Both the position numbers and the translations under genes were made by a program. The notes beneath the pieces were generated by a model that was not told the origin of the DNA, ran no database searches, and was given only the letters and a program-made list of their open reading frames with translations. Of a stretch of DNA of 64,000 nt, positions 40,901 through 53,850 are shown in pieces. The stretch is from Bombus terrestris (taxonomy: Eukaryota > Arthropoda > Insecta > Hymenoptera > Apidae), in the NCBI RefSeq assembly GCF_910591885.1, contig NC_063279.1, forward strand, positions 6,138,001-6,202,000. The letters are read 5' to 3'. Every line of letters begins with the position of its first letter. The stretch's first letter is position 1.

Positions 40901-43900
40901 AAATGTACGCGGAGTATGTGATGCAAAGTTTTTATCAAGCGAAGAATTTCAAAGATAGCAAAGGAACCGATGCTTTAAGGATCTTCGCGTGCTACGACGC
41001 GCACAAAGGATGTAAAAGAAGACTTTCGATCTTTAAGGGTTGATAACGTAACGTCGTAAGCAGTAGAAGATGGTTAACGACGATTCTCTGAGAAATAGCG
41101 AAATATAATTTTGCGGATTACCGTGAAGATGCGTTGGAATTTGAAGAATCGAGAGTGCGTACGTGTAGCAAATAATTCATCGTAAACGCGCAATTGTAAA
41201 AGTGGAAAAAACGTAGTTGGGAAGTAACTGACCAACTGACAAACGAAATAACTTCTGCCAATTTCTCCAATTATTTTTGAACACAGTAAACGAGTATTTA
41301 GGTGGATAAATGAATAAAAATGCAGAACTTTTGGGAACACACGAGAGAGTTCACGAATTTTTATTACTCTGCAAAACAAGAAAAGGTAAAAGTAATAATT
41401 GGTCTACGATACTTGTTACCCTTTCGAATATTATTTAACGAGGTGAAATGTATTTTCATCGAACGTGACATACCCCGTAACAGTTATTACGAGTTTTCTG
41501 TCATTCTCGTTGACATTTTCGAACGAGTTATCAAACAATGGACAGTTACTTTTTAACGACCCATGAAATAGACTACTGCGAAATTTACCAACCAAAAACG
41601 TATAAATATATTTTACCAACAAATAGAACTTTCTATTCGTTGAAATAAAATTATGAAAACTCTATTCTTCGAAAAAATAGACGATATAATACCGTAAATT
41701 TATGCGTCGAAGTGTACGAGCGAGTAGAATTCTTCTACGAAGAAAAGAACAATCGATAAATGATACAATCGATTGTAAATGACTAAAATTCTTCCGCTGT
41801 ATGATATATAAAGAGAAGAAAATCGATAATCGACGTAATAACTTAGAAATGACTAGAATTCTTCTGTTATTAAAGAAAAAAGAAAAAAAAAAGAAAGTCA
41901 TGTAGCGGAGCAAATGAAGCGGAAAAGAGGATGGACGATGGTTGCGTTGAATGCATAGAAAAGTTCGATAGAATCGATTTCGTAAGCAAAGAGAGGAAAA
42001 AAGCACGACGGCTGGTTTGCGGCAATATGCCAATATGGCAATAAAGCGGCCTCTTTCTTTCTTCCTCTCTCGATATAAACAGGGGTACAATGTCGGTGCA
42101 AAAGTGCCGACAGATGGGATTCTTCTCTCTTTCTTCTTTTTATCTATGCCCCCCGCCCTACCTACCCCCTTACTCGGAATCCTCTCGAGTACATATGAGA
42201 CTCCTACAAAACCACCCACAATGTTCTCTTTCATGGAATTTCATCGTTTTTCGTTAGTTTCCCGATACACCGGGCGTGCATCCTCTTCAATTGTACCTGG
42301 AGAACAACGCAATATGCTCCCCCTCCCCCTTCTAATGTAGACATCGTTCCTCTGAATTCAAAGCATAAAAATGCTATATAACACATATCGAATCAGCATA
42401 TATGCGATGTTTTTCTTCTTTTGGTTTTACTCTGTCTCGTTTCAGTCGTCCGTTTGTTTATCTGTATTATACGCCCTCGATATTTTATTTATCACAATCA
42501 GACATTTATTAACATTCTTCAGAGCGTATATATTACGTACGTTTCTACCTTTATTCGACTTTGATTTAATTATAAACGAAATGTTTACAAGACTTTTTGT
42601 CGCGAGTTGATAAATATTTAGAAATTGAAGTTTTTATCGTCGTGGCATATCTTCGTTCTTCTTTGCTCAGTTTGAGATATTTAGCTGTTACTTGACAACA
42701 GCATCTGTAATACAGCTTCGCTCGGAAGATAAAAAACAAGAGTAACCTCAAATATTTCAATATCTAGCAGGAAAATAAAGCGACAAAGGAATATTCGAAT
42801 ATGTATATCGAAGTTTTTTTTTTAAATTCAGAGTTATGACTATGCAAAATAAACGTTAAAATGTATGAATACCGCTAAGTGCAACGAACCAACAAGTATC
42901 GGTGTACCGTATATGCATGTTCAATGACAGGAACGAAATGATTGTCGCTGTTTTCCGCCACAGAATATCAACCGTACAAGTGGCGCAATTTTAACGGACC
43001 CGCAAGAATCTTCCTCTTCTCGATAAATTTCCATAATAGGCGTAAATAACGAAGAAAAATTTATTATAAATATGTAATGGATTTATCACATAAAAACGAG
43101 CGTTATAAACACCAGTTACCAGACAGTGAAATCTCCATTATTCGATCGTAGCTACCGTATAATGGTCCGCTCGATAAATACCAAAATCACGTCGAAGCTG
43201 ATCGAAGAAACGCAAATAACAAACAGAATAGCACAGCAATATATAATAACCAGGCGGTTAATAGATACAACGTTAATCTTCAATAAAGTGAAAATTCACC
43301 GATAAACTAAAATTGGTAACAATCGGTAAACGGTAATTTATAAAAAAAAAAAGTACAAACGAGGCAAGACGTTAAACACGCAGGATTCGCGCAAAAATGT
43401 AACCATTCGGAGGATTTGGACGACGTGTGACACGAAATGTTCGGATTAACCGTTCAGAAGGTGCACAAAATCTGGCTGTCACGAGGCTTAAAGATGCAGG
43501 TTCGCGAAACAGCTGTACAAGCTAGCGAATCTCGGGACAAACGGCTTGCTAGAGAAAAAAAGAGAAAATATGGAACACGAGGGAGTGGAAAATTTATTCT
43601 TCGAGCGGTTTCGTGGGTTTGATCAAAGGAAAGCGAGTGCTCGAAAGCCAGCCAACCACACCGCCAAAATTCTATCTGGCTGCCTAGTTGTTATTGAAAT
43701 GGCATTCGCAGCTGTTTACTCTGTCGTGCATGCAGTTTCCCGTTGACAAAAGGGTTGTCGCGCTGGCTGACAATTTCCTCAAAAGCGAAATACCGGAAGA
43801 AAAAGAGAAGCGAAGGTTGCTACACGACATACCGTGCGCGATGAGCTATTTTCGAGACCAGCTGTCTTCGTGCGCAACTTTGTCCGCAGAACAAACACCT

Positions 43901-44520
43901 CCGCACGAGACTCGACTATGGAAAATGGAAGATGACGATACTTGTTGGGATCGGACGGTTAAAGTGAGACGCTTAATCTCGTGTGAGACTAGCAACGAAT
44001 CATCGAAATAATTTGAAACTGGATCGAAGATTCTTAGTGATTGCGGATAATTTTGAAGAATATCTAAATCTCCATCGTGCGATGGAGAATGGGAATGTTT
44101 TAAACTGTATTAGAAACACGAAAGAATCGCTATCGTATAACATGCGCAGTACCTGCTTTTCATTCTGTCGTAATTACACAGAATAAGCCTAAAAGCAGGA
44201 ATTTACCGGCAGAATTCAACACTACCAGCTCTTAAACGTAACGATTCGACAATCTCATTCCTTTACTTATTTAGTAAAAAATATCGTCATTATCGTCAAT
44301 CACTTCGAAACTAATTAACATCTTCCAACGCGTCTTGTCATTACTCCAAATTCTTTTTTCTACCATCTACATTCGAAGCTACATTTTTTACACAACCAAT
44401 TAAACGCGTGGATAATCCAGAGAGCGAAATGCCAGAGAAAGATACGGACAGGGGGAATCATCCGTCGAAGGAACGATGATGTAGAAACGAAACGATAGAA
44501 CGTAGACGGAAGAACAAAAA

Positions 44521-44542
44521 GAGAGAGAGAGAGAGAGAGAGA
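44521..44542. repeat. (GA)n microsatellite
   Basis: Eleven GA units sit in a purine-rich context. Confidence 0.95.
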
Positions 44543-45162
44543 AATAGGAGGATTTTGAAGGCAATGAAACTTTTACCGTTCCGTCGATAATTACGGGTTA
44601 ACGAGGCGGCAGCAAGTACCCACTCGTTCGAACGATAATTGGTCGGTGATCGATTCGTGCCGCGAAACAACCCGTAGCCAGTTCGGTTGCAAATGCGAAA
44701 TCTGCTTCGTCTGTTTCCCTTGTAACATTCGCATGGATAGAAAGCACATACTGGCGAACAAAAAGAAAAAAAGAAAGCGAAATAAAATGGTGCGTAACAG
44801 TTTCGAACACTTGCGCCAATCTTTTGTCTCGATAAATCGCTGGGGAGAAGCGACGACGATCGTTGCCGTTCGATTTTCTGCCCATTTTCTCGACTACCAG
44901 TTACGCGAGCAAAAATTTTAAAATTGATCTTCAGCGAAAATTCGATCAAACTTGTTTCGATTTTTGTTCCATTTTTTCTTTTTTTTTTTTTAATAAATTT
45001 AGATGGTCCTCTTGCACGTTAACTTACTATCTGACGGTATATCAGTGGATTGACAAGTTTCGAGCTGTAGATTATAGATTAGAATTGCTGGAACAGTTTC
45101 GAAACATCGTGCAATTTTATATAAAGTCTCATCTTAAACGACAGTCGGCTAATCTGTAGTGT

Positions 45163-45490
45163 GTAAAATTCGCTGGTAGAAGTCCATTTATTCGTTGAAT
45201 TATAACACGTAAGGATTACCAAGCAAATAACAGCCTGTTTACGGATAAAAGCTCCATATGTTCCCTAACGTTAGTGCCGGGCGTGGTGTTATAAATAAAT
45301 TCAAATAAACAATCCAATTTGTATTTTGTAAAATTCGCTGGTGGAACTCAATTCATTTTTTGAATTATAACACGTAAAGAGCGTCGAACGAATAACAGCT
45401 TGTTTACGAATAAACGCTGCATACGTTCTCTAACGTTAATGCCGAACACTCCGATGTTATAAATAAATTGCAACAAAGAATCCAGCAGAT
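45163..45490. repeat. 165-bp tandem duplication
   Basis: Copy 1 starts at 45163 and copy 2 at 45328. Both begin GTAAAATTCGCTGGT and share GAATTATAACACGTAA, AATAACAGC.TGTTTACG, CTAACGTTA.TGCCG and GTTATAAATAAATT.CAA in the same order, with scattered substitutions. TCGGCTAATCTGTA just before copy 1 and TCGGCTAACTGTA just after copy 2 suggest that the repeat unit once extended further. Confidence 0.85.
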
Positions 45491-45989
45491 GTTACGTGTT
45501 CGGCTAACTGTATCGCCAGATTACGATATTACTCATTCAACGCTCAACAATGATGAACATCTATCAACTGATCTATCAACTATCACCTAAACCAACTTAT
45601 CGAGCGTAGCATCCAAAGAGCCTGGAAAAATGCGAAATAAACAGCTCCAGTAGCCGTAAATCCCGCAAGATACCTGACAGGTACAGGTACTCTCGCGTCT
45701 CCGTACGTCTCAATACACACGGAGGGACGAAGAAAACGAGAAAGAGAAAGAGAGGGACGATGGTGCGCGCGTGTATATGGATTGCAGATTCCCTGCAGCG
45801 TCGAATCCTGGCTAATCCTGAAAAGCGTACGACGAGCACGCACGGCATTCTGGCAATTCTCACGATTTCCTCGTCGCCCTTAGGTCAACCGAAGCCCTCG
45901 TGCTTATACACATCCATCGGTTCCACCCTCGATCGTGTCCACGTTCACGTAGTCCTAACCCTCGATGCTCTATAGCTCAGGTGCACTAT

Positions 45990-46014
45990 TCTCTCTCTCT
46001 CTCTCTCTCTCTCT
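45990..46014. repeat. (CT)n microsatellite
   Basis: About twelve CT units. In insects such (GA/CT) tracts can bind GAGA-type factors, but nothing else here points to a promoter. Confidence 0.95.
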
Positions 46015-46379
46015 TACCCTTTCTCCTTTCATGGTTCTACGTGTTTCTGCTAGCGGCAGCTTTATCCAGAGCGGCCGTAAGGAGCCCACAAACGACCAAA
46101 AACGACTGTAGGTAGAGATCCTTCGTGTCCCTGCCACGCAACCCCGTGAATGGTCGAGCAATTTCTGACCTCGACTTCGTTCTGTCTTTTTTCTCCCTAC
46201 GCTGCTCCATTCAACGAGCCGTTATAAACATAAATTTACAAACTAACCTCCGCAAATGCGATTGTCCTACCGTTACACCGGGTTTCGTCCGACAGATCTA
46301 TAAACCTATAATGGTCGATTCGTGATTCGGAATAAGTTAAACTGATTTGCCAGTCTAAAGAAGAGACCCCAAGTTGCTA

Positions 46380-46522
46380 TACAGCTACTTTAACAAGGCG
46401 ACAAACCAGCCCACCTCATGGTCAGGCACAATGCCTGCTGCTGGTGCCTTTACAGTCCCTCGATCACCGCCCCTAAATCTTACCTGTAACGACATTCAAA
46501 TTCCGTCATCTTGGAATTTTAG
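46380..46522 (+). other. Candidate exon-like open stretch, unassigned
   Basis: The frame from about 46374 reads YSYFNKATNQPTSWSGTMPA and on to a Pro/Thr/Ser-rich segment, ending at a possible donor (TTTTAG|gtacgc, 46522). An acceptor-like CAG lies at 46351-46353, but the frame holds a TAA between it and the open part, so another acceptor would be needed. Composition is less AT-rich than its flanks. No domain is recognised. Confidence 0.13.
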
Positions 46523-49500
46523 GTACGCAATAATAAGAAGTTTCGTGTATAAGAAAGTTTCTTTCGGTGGATTTGAAAGAAAGTCTTCTATGTTTGATTG
46601 TACGGAATTTCACGTATTTGTCCTCTTTGTGCTTTCGTGTCGCTTCGATTTTTACGCTTTTAGCGAACGACGTAAATTTCTATTGAAACTTCGTTTCTTT
46701 ACCACCACGCAAATATATATTTGTAGGAACATCAATTTGTGAGATGGAACTGTCCATAGTATACAACGACCCTGTAATTGCTTCGAGCAGTGCGTTATTA
46801 CGTGTTATTACGTAAACCGTATAAATAATCTTCACAGATGATAAATATTAAATATATTAAACAGAAACATGTACGTTTCGTACGTATAAGTATTAACCGA
46901 ACGAACCATACTCGTTAGTACTTTCAACGAGATGTGCTAACAGTTATGCGCTTCGATCGTTCGATTGTTACATCGTTACTGCCGTGCGAACCAATTTAGT
47001 TTACAGCACGAATACGTACACACGTGCAATGAAATAATTCCAAAATACAAATTCCAAGCTGTAAATACCTGTAAACGAAGTTTCAGTCGATTTAAACATC
47101 GTTGACAATTTTACGAGCCGAACAGATGCCGATATACCATAAATGATGACAACGGGTAACGGAAATCTAATGAAACGCATCAAATGACGCCCGTTACAGG
47201 ACATTTGGACATTTTTCTGCGAACGAAGAAAATGCAAGAATCGTAATGGTCTCGTCGAAAATACAATTCGATAAAACGCGGTGTACGTGAGCGTGCATTT
47301 CGACGCGTTTTCCCTCCAAGATATTAAAAAACGGAATTTATTTGAAACGTTGACACCGGTTCGCGTGACACAGTAGATTCTTTTTTCCTTTTTCTTATTT
47401 CCTTTTTTTCCCCTAAAAACGTAGGGTATTAAACGAACAGATTTTTAACGCCAAAATTAACGAGATACTTTTTGAGATTCTACGACTGTTTTGTACCTTT
47501 TCTTCTTATACGTAGAAGGTTATGGAAAAGAGCATTATACAAAACATGTAGAAAAGAGTATAGCGTGATATATAAGATATTCTTAATCCTTGTAATTTAA
47601 TGTTCTTTTTCTCTTTTAAATAAGTTATAATAAATGATAGTAAATAAGAGCAAATTTTGTAATACAATGTATTTATTATAGGTACACATTGTGTATAACT
47701 AAACGCGCTTGTCAATTTTTTAAAATTTGTCAATCATTAAAAAATCACGTTCCATATTCATTTTGTCTAAAGAACTCTCGATCCTACCACAGATTATACA
47801 TTTCCCAGTACGACACAGTTAACGTTAGTGTTAAACGACGTTTTCGTCGTATCGTTTGACGAAATGCAGGCATTGCTCCTCCAGAATAATTTAGGCAAAC
47901 GATAACAAAAAACACGACTTGTATCGTCGAAGAAAATTTCAGAAAATTATAAAATGTGACTCGTATTATTAACAAAATATTTAAGAAAATTATAGGATAC
48001 TATCCGTATTATTAATAGAATAAGAAGATGTTTAACAAAATTATAAGCATATTATATTACCAACATTTCGTCTGTAAATTTTCATGCTAGTGTTTCATTC
48101 TCGATAATGCAAGGTTATCGTTTAATTCGATATAAAAGCGTTACACGTGAACGAAATTCAATCGAGGAATCGTGTAGACCGTATATAAAAGGAGGGAAAC
48201 GCAAGAAAGATTAAAAGACTACAAATAGAGCGTGTCACTTGAGTGGAAGAATTATCGACTAGCCGTCGAGGATGCTGGGCTTCCATCTCGAGGTTATAAA
48301 GGAGGCCAACGAGTAGTCGGTAAGAGGGCGTAAATAGAGACACCAAACGAGGGGAGAATAGGAAAGTGGTAGCTACGGGCCGTGCCCTCCTCATCGTGAA
48401 GTTTAACGACGGTAGGCGTGGTAGAAACGAGCCGCCTTTGTCCTCCTCGCCGGACCAAATTATGTCGAGCGGGCCCAAAATCACCCCATAATTGGCAAGC
48501 TGTTTGTTTTGTCACAGACCGCGCCGACAACAGATGGCCCTGTTCGGTCTTGCTTCACAGCCCTTATTACGATTTCCTATTAACGGTTCACCGGTCAAAA
48601 TCGATTTCACCGTGATGTCCAAGTACATTGCGAGCCAAGGAGCCGCGTTACACGCCAACGCATTTCGCGATCCTGTGAAATAAGAGCGGAACAACGAGCG
48701 AAAGACAAATTTGCGATTGGGATTTCTAGAGTTTTATACGTCGATATACTTTGGATATTTCTCATGTTAGGTAGAGTTTGTTGAGAATTGTGAATCTTAA
48801 TTGCCGAAATAAAAGTAAAGGAACACTAAGGTTGCACTTAGAATTCATATTAAAATAGTTTTAGATTTATTTAATAAAGGATTTCCAGGATCTTCGTCGA
48901 TATACATTTGCACGCGTCTCAGCACTCTCTCTGTCTCACCATCTTCCATACTACATTGCCAATGGAACAGTTACGTTCATCTGTTTTTCATACACGTACT
49001 TCCCACACTCATATTCACATACGTGTGTCACTACTACGCGGCCAATCTAGTCTAACACACAAAATTATACATATCTCAATAGAGTTTACAGATTATATTA
49101 CGACAACTTCTCACGCTTCTCGTGATTCGTTCAACAGCTGATAATATCTAGCGTGTTGGTATTCGATAGCTGGTAATCAGATCGCCGATGTTAATGGATT
49201 TATGGAAAACTTGAAAGGTGTAAGAATGCACAGAAGATACATATGATATATCAAATTATGTAAAATATCGGTTCTATTGATAAAAATATCAATTTACATT
49301 AATCTAATTTTAGATACATTTAGATATGGTACGAGAAGATAGCTACGTAGTGGTATTAGTTACCAGTTTATTTGCATATTCTGTTGCTAAAAGTTGGTTG
49401 CATGTTATGTTGCTAAAAGCGCATAAATTCAGTTTGCATGAGTACGATGATCTGACGAATGTTAACGCGTGACGTACGTAGTCGAGAGCATATGCGGATC

Positions 49501-52396
49501 ATTGAATGGCAAAGACAACAATAAATTTTAATTTGAAAGCAATTGACAAAAGAGGAAATTTTATACGAGTCAAATTTAACTACGTATTATGCACATTATA
49601 CCGCAATAGTAATCGAACACCTGTGGAATTGCGAAACAGAAGCGATTCTAAGGTCAGGTGTAAATATAACGTGGAAAAAAATGAAAATTGCTGGAGGATC
49701 TCTCATAGCCTTCGCCAGTGGGCGACACTGTACAGCCCTCGAAGTTTGTAGCAACCACCCATCAGGTGGCAGCATCTGTCGATCCGCTCGACCCGATTCA
49801 TTAAAAACTGACAAACTGATTTTTATATTACACATTTTTGGAATTAGCGACGTAGGAAAGAGATATACAAAATACCAGAGATAAAAATCAATTTCATCGA
49901 ATTATGCTCTATATAAATCAGAAACAATGTTTCCAATTAATTTATCCATCATAACGCACTTAAAACCAAAATTGTTTCTGCTAGCAAATTTATTCATACT
50001 GAATTTAACCAATTACACATTAAGTACCAATATTAGTTGCAAGCTAAAAATTAGACATTAGTCAAAATTTCGTATTAAAAAGATGAAATAAATTTTTGAA
50101 TAAACGAATTAAATATCCTTACTCGAGGCTATACATTCCTTCGAATTTTATCATGAGAAGATAGATTTTATTGAAAAAGAATGAAATTAGCTTTCGAGTG
50201 TTCCAAATCACTTGCATACGAAGGAAATACGTACGTTAGACAACCTTCGTGTACAATTTGTTATTCGACATATAATTTGTAACGATTAACGCTATATAAA
50301 GCGGATTTCTCTTTGTACGTGTGAAGATATTAATTTTATTTTGTGCAATTATAAAAAAAAAAGAGATTCAATATCCCTCGATATCCTTATAGGAAATGAG
50401 AAGAGCGTTCGACAGGTTAAATTACTTCAATGTGTTATTCGATATAACGTGTCTAGCCTCTGACAGCAAGTTCCAGGAGCGAAATAGGTGAAAAGGAGTC
50501 GACGAACGACGGGTATCGATCTTGGAAAAGGTGGAGCAACAAGAATTATTGAACGATACACCCAACTGTAATTAAGCAAGCGTCCTGTCTACCTTGTACA
50601 ATCTACCTTGACGAGGACTGTGTCACAGGATCGTGAGACCGAGATAATATTCCAACGACGTCTCGTCCTGCCGGCTCTTCTACGTTATTTAGTTGCCTCA
50701 CAAATAACTCGGCGATGCGCATATGACGCATGTAAATTGTAAAAGAAAAAAAAAAGAACGTAACTATCGCCCGAAGCGAGAACCGAAGCGATAAAATAAA
50801 GACGAAACACGATTTCACGAGATTTTATTAATTTTCATCCGACAAGATGAAAACTATGGTAAAACGTGAAAAATATTAATCGATGTTCGTGATATTACGT
50901 ATGTAAAGTATAATATCCAGTAACGTAGTTTCATTAACTTTTTGCTGAGAATTTGCAAGTAACTTGATATTATAGTAATAGTTTAAAGGCACCGAATATG
51001 TCAAAGCTTCGCTACTTGAATTTATTATACGAATACGTAATTGCAACGAGTCCTAGCGCCTGTAATTTATGAATATAAATTGCAACCAACGATTTACTAC
51101 GCGAGATTGGTCGTCAAATTAATTTTAAAGAAATACCGCGATAAATACCGCCGGCTAATAATTGGAAGATAACGCAAGAAATCCTACACCGTAATAAAAT
51201 CTCTCCTTAAAATTACTTTACCTTAAACTCATCCTTGTAAAATTTCCTTCTTATCTCCACCATTTCGAACTTCCAAACAATTTGCAGATTATATTTCAAT
51301 CTAACACTTTATCGTACTTTTTCGCAATTTATCTTGTATGACACGGTAACCATCAAAGGCACCGCTAACAGATAAAACCATTTAACTGTAGGACGGCTAA
51401 TCCTAACGAAACAAAATTGATGACCATTCCTATAAACAAGAAAAAACGAAGGGGAGGGGAGGGATGGGAAGGAAAAAGGAGTACAAGAACGAGGAGGAAC
51501 GGCGAGAACGAAGAACGTTATCTTATCGAGTGGCTCTCGTCCCGAGAACTGGTATGCGACTCGGCAGATCGATGTTCTCTATCTTAAACGTTTCTACGAT
51601 TGGGCATATTTTGTTTCCACTGTCCCCTAATTAGAAGTCGTCTGGACTTTTAAGTCAGGCCAAATGAAGTTCGAGCGAGGCCGATCGTGAGGTACGATAG
51701 GATGAAAACGAAGGAAACGTAACGATGACCAAGATACCTTTTTCTTAATTTCACGGTCCATTCGACCGCTAGAGAATACACGCGAGAGTCGAAGAACGCC
51801 TTCTTCCATCCTTTTTACAGGTTGCTTCAGAATGTTCGTGCCAAACTTTGCCAGCATTCATTCAAACAAACACGAATAATTCTATTCGATTGCGTTGATT
51901 CTAGTTGATTGGCGCGGTGGTGAAACGATTAAAATAACATTTTCTTCAGTTTCACTGCGCTCCTCTGTTATTCCTTTCGATTCTATCGTACGCGTTATTG
52001 ATTCTTCCGTCGTATTTGTCATTTGGTTTTGAATTTTACCTCGGATTTTAAACGATCTTCACCGTCTTCTGCATCTAAATCGTTTCTTTCTTCAACGAGA
52101 TCAGAAAATTCTGGAAACCGGTGAACGATCGTTGATTCGTCGCACGCGTCTGTTATCTTATGGTGGCTCTTACAATTTCTTAAAAATCATTCTTAAAAAT
52201 TTCTGCATCATAGTCTCAGGTATATAAACAGAGAATTCCAATCGATCAATCGCTCGCTTGAATATCGATCGGTTATCTTCTCAGTCATCGTCACAAAATC
52301 AGAAGGTGTTACAACACCTTATATATTACAATTTAAACGTACTGATAAAAAGTCTAACAACTCGAAAATTAGTGACATTTTCGCTTGGTTTCACAG

Positions 52397-52494
52397 GTGC
52401 TACATGCTCCTTTGGCATCGAGTTTCTGGAAGAACCTGTACACGCGCTGCAGTCGCCTGAAAGTCTGGGTGGTGCGACCACCGGATCCTCGTGA
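52397..52494 (+). other. Candidate exon-like GC-richer patch, unassigned
   Basis: A strong acceptor (cgcttggtttcacag) is followed by about 100 bp that is richer in GC than its surroundings and open in three frames. One plus frame reads GATCSFGIEFLEEPVHALQS and stops at 52492-52494; a second stays open to about 52654. One minus frame contains SGDCSACTGSSRNSM. I recognise none of them. It could be a terminal exon of an unknown gene, a conserved element, or chance. Confidence 0.2.
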
Positions 52495-53372
52495 AAAACA
52501 GAGACGAGGCGACGAGTCAATGACCATGAAATTTTCGATCCACATAGATAGCATCGTGTATTTAAAAATGCTTTTAACAGAACTCCGTCAGCCGATTGTC
52601 CCTAATAGGGGAACCTTGTCCTTGCCTCTGCTTGGCGTGGTTCACGTTCGCTAACCAGCTATATACGAAACTAACCGGACAATTAGTTAGCCGATCGTGA
52701 CAAATCTACGAGCTGGAAATCGTAAAGTTTCAAGACTTTCGCTCGAATCGCGGGCCAACGAAATATCGCTGCAACTTTGCCTCGCCCCGGTAAATAACTT
52801 GCGACGACGTATTTAGTGGGCCGCTTTGATATTCGTTCGCGAGAACACGGAAATTGCGTACAACAGAGGATTTTCACTTGCAAATTTCTTGAAGAATTCG
52901 TTAACTAGTTCTACCCGGCTATGGCCGACTTTAAATTTCCATTCTCGACCGAAAAGTAGATTTTCCCGCGCAATTATGAAACCAGCAAATCTCTCGAAAC
53001 TGCAATGCGCGTAATCTGTTTCTCTCGTTTCGTATAACATGCCATTGGTCAATGATTTTGTATGTTACAAGCGTAACAAGCGAACGTGTCTTGTAGAGGA
53101 GAATAAGAATAGATCAATAAATCATTTAGAAATATCACGGTCTGAAACTTTGAAATGGAGTTGATCACAACAGTACCTCGTTACCTGAATATTTCATACC
53201 TGGTTTTAATTATTTCACTTTATTCTTAAACCAAGCTACAGATTAGAATAGTAAATATTACTTAAAAATGGATTTCTAGCTATTTTTCTCGCCACTAAAA
53301 TACATAATTTCGGACAAAGCAGCAGAAGTAGAACTCCATTTATTCGAACTTGGGAGACAGAAAGTCTATATA

Positions 53373-53582
53373 CAGTGGCGGATAGAAGAAAGTTTCAAAT
53401 TGATACACTATGAATCTCGGTAACTCGTGTGCTAAAAGTTCTTGATCATATCGGCGACAGTCGTCTACCCTGTGTTTTATATTATTTTTATTCGTTGATC
53501 TTATCAAACATAAATTCATACTGTAAAATTATGGTGTCCATTTACGCTTCGTATTTTACAAACTTTATTTTGTCCGCCACTG
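53373..53582. mobile_element. 210-bp Tc1-like miniature inverted-repeat element
   Basis: The element starts CAGTGGCGGATAGAAGAAAG and ends, read on the other strand, CAGTGGCGGACAAAATAAAG. The terminal repeats match at about 20 of the first 23 positions. TA flanks each side (53371-53372 and 53583-53584). The length and the absence of any ORF make it a non-autonomous (MITE-type) member that would depend on a transposase encoded elsewhere. Confidence 0.82.
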
Positions 53583-53824
53583 TACATAATGGAAGCTCTA
53601 TTACCTATTTACGCAACAGACACTCACATCCGGATAAACGAACTGAAATGGCAAAATTTAATCGGACAGATTCATCGTTAATTAACATCCACCCTCGTTT
53701 TCCAATGAGGCGTTTCATTTTCACAGTATGAAATTTTCGTAGTCGTACAAAACGATACGTAGTTTAATATACTAACGATACTAATTAACCAGCGCATATA
53801 CATTTATGCAAACGCTAGAATCCT

Positions 53825-53850
53825 GTGCCAATGTTTTTATGCAGCCACTG
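53825..53850. mobile_element. Solitary Tc1-like right end
   Basis: GTGCCAATGTTTTTATGCAG followed by CCACTG|TA reads, on the other strand, as a Tc1-type terminus beginning CAGTGGCTGCATAAAAACAT. No matching left end is visible within the preceding few hundred bases, so this looks like the relic of a truncated copy. It belongs to a different subfamily from the element at 53373-53582 (CAGTGGCTGC against CAGTGGCGGA). Confidence 0.5.

Larger units (their letters stand above)
33895..53370. other. Non-coding stretch, no gene recognised
   Basis: It contains the tandem duplications at 34393-34700 and 45163-45490, the diverged pair at 37245-37925, (GA)n and (CT)n tracts, and two weak exon-like patches (46380-46522 and 52397-52494). 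The longest open frame (190 codons, minus strand, 41662-42234) is low-complexity and has no domain. Confidence 0.5.

Noticed and set aside
41662..42234. The longest open frame in the window (190 codons, minus strand)
   Set aside because: It crosses A- and GA-rich tracts, has runs of Phe and Lys, lacks any domain, and overlaps a 107-codon frame on the other strand. It is better explained by composition.
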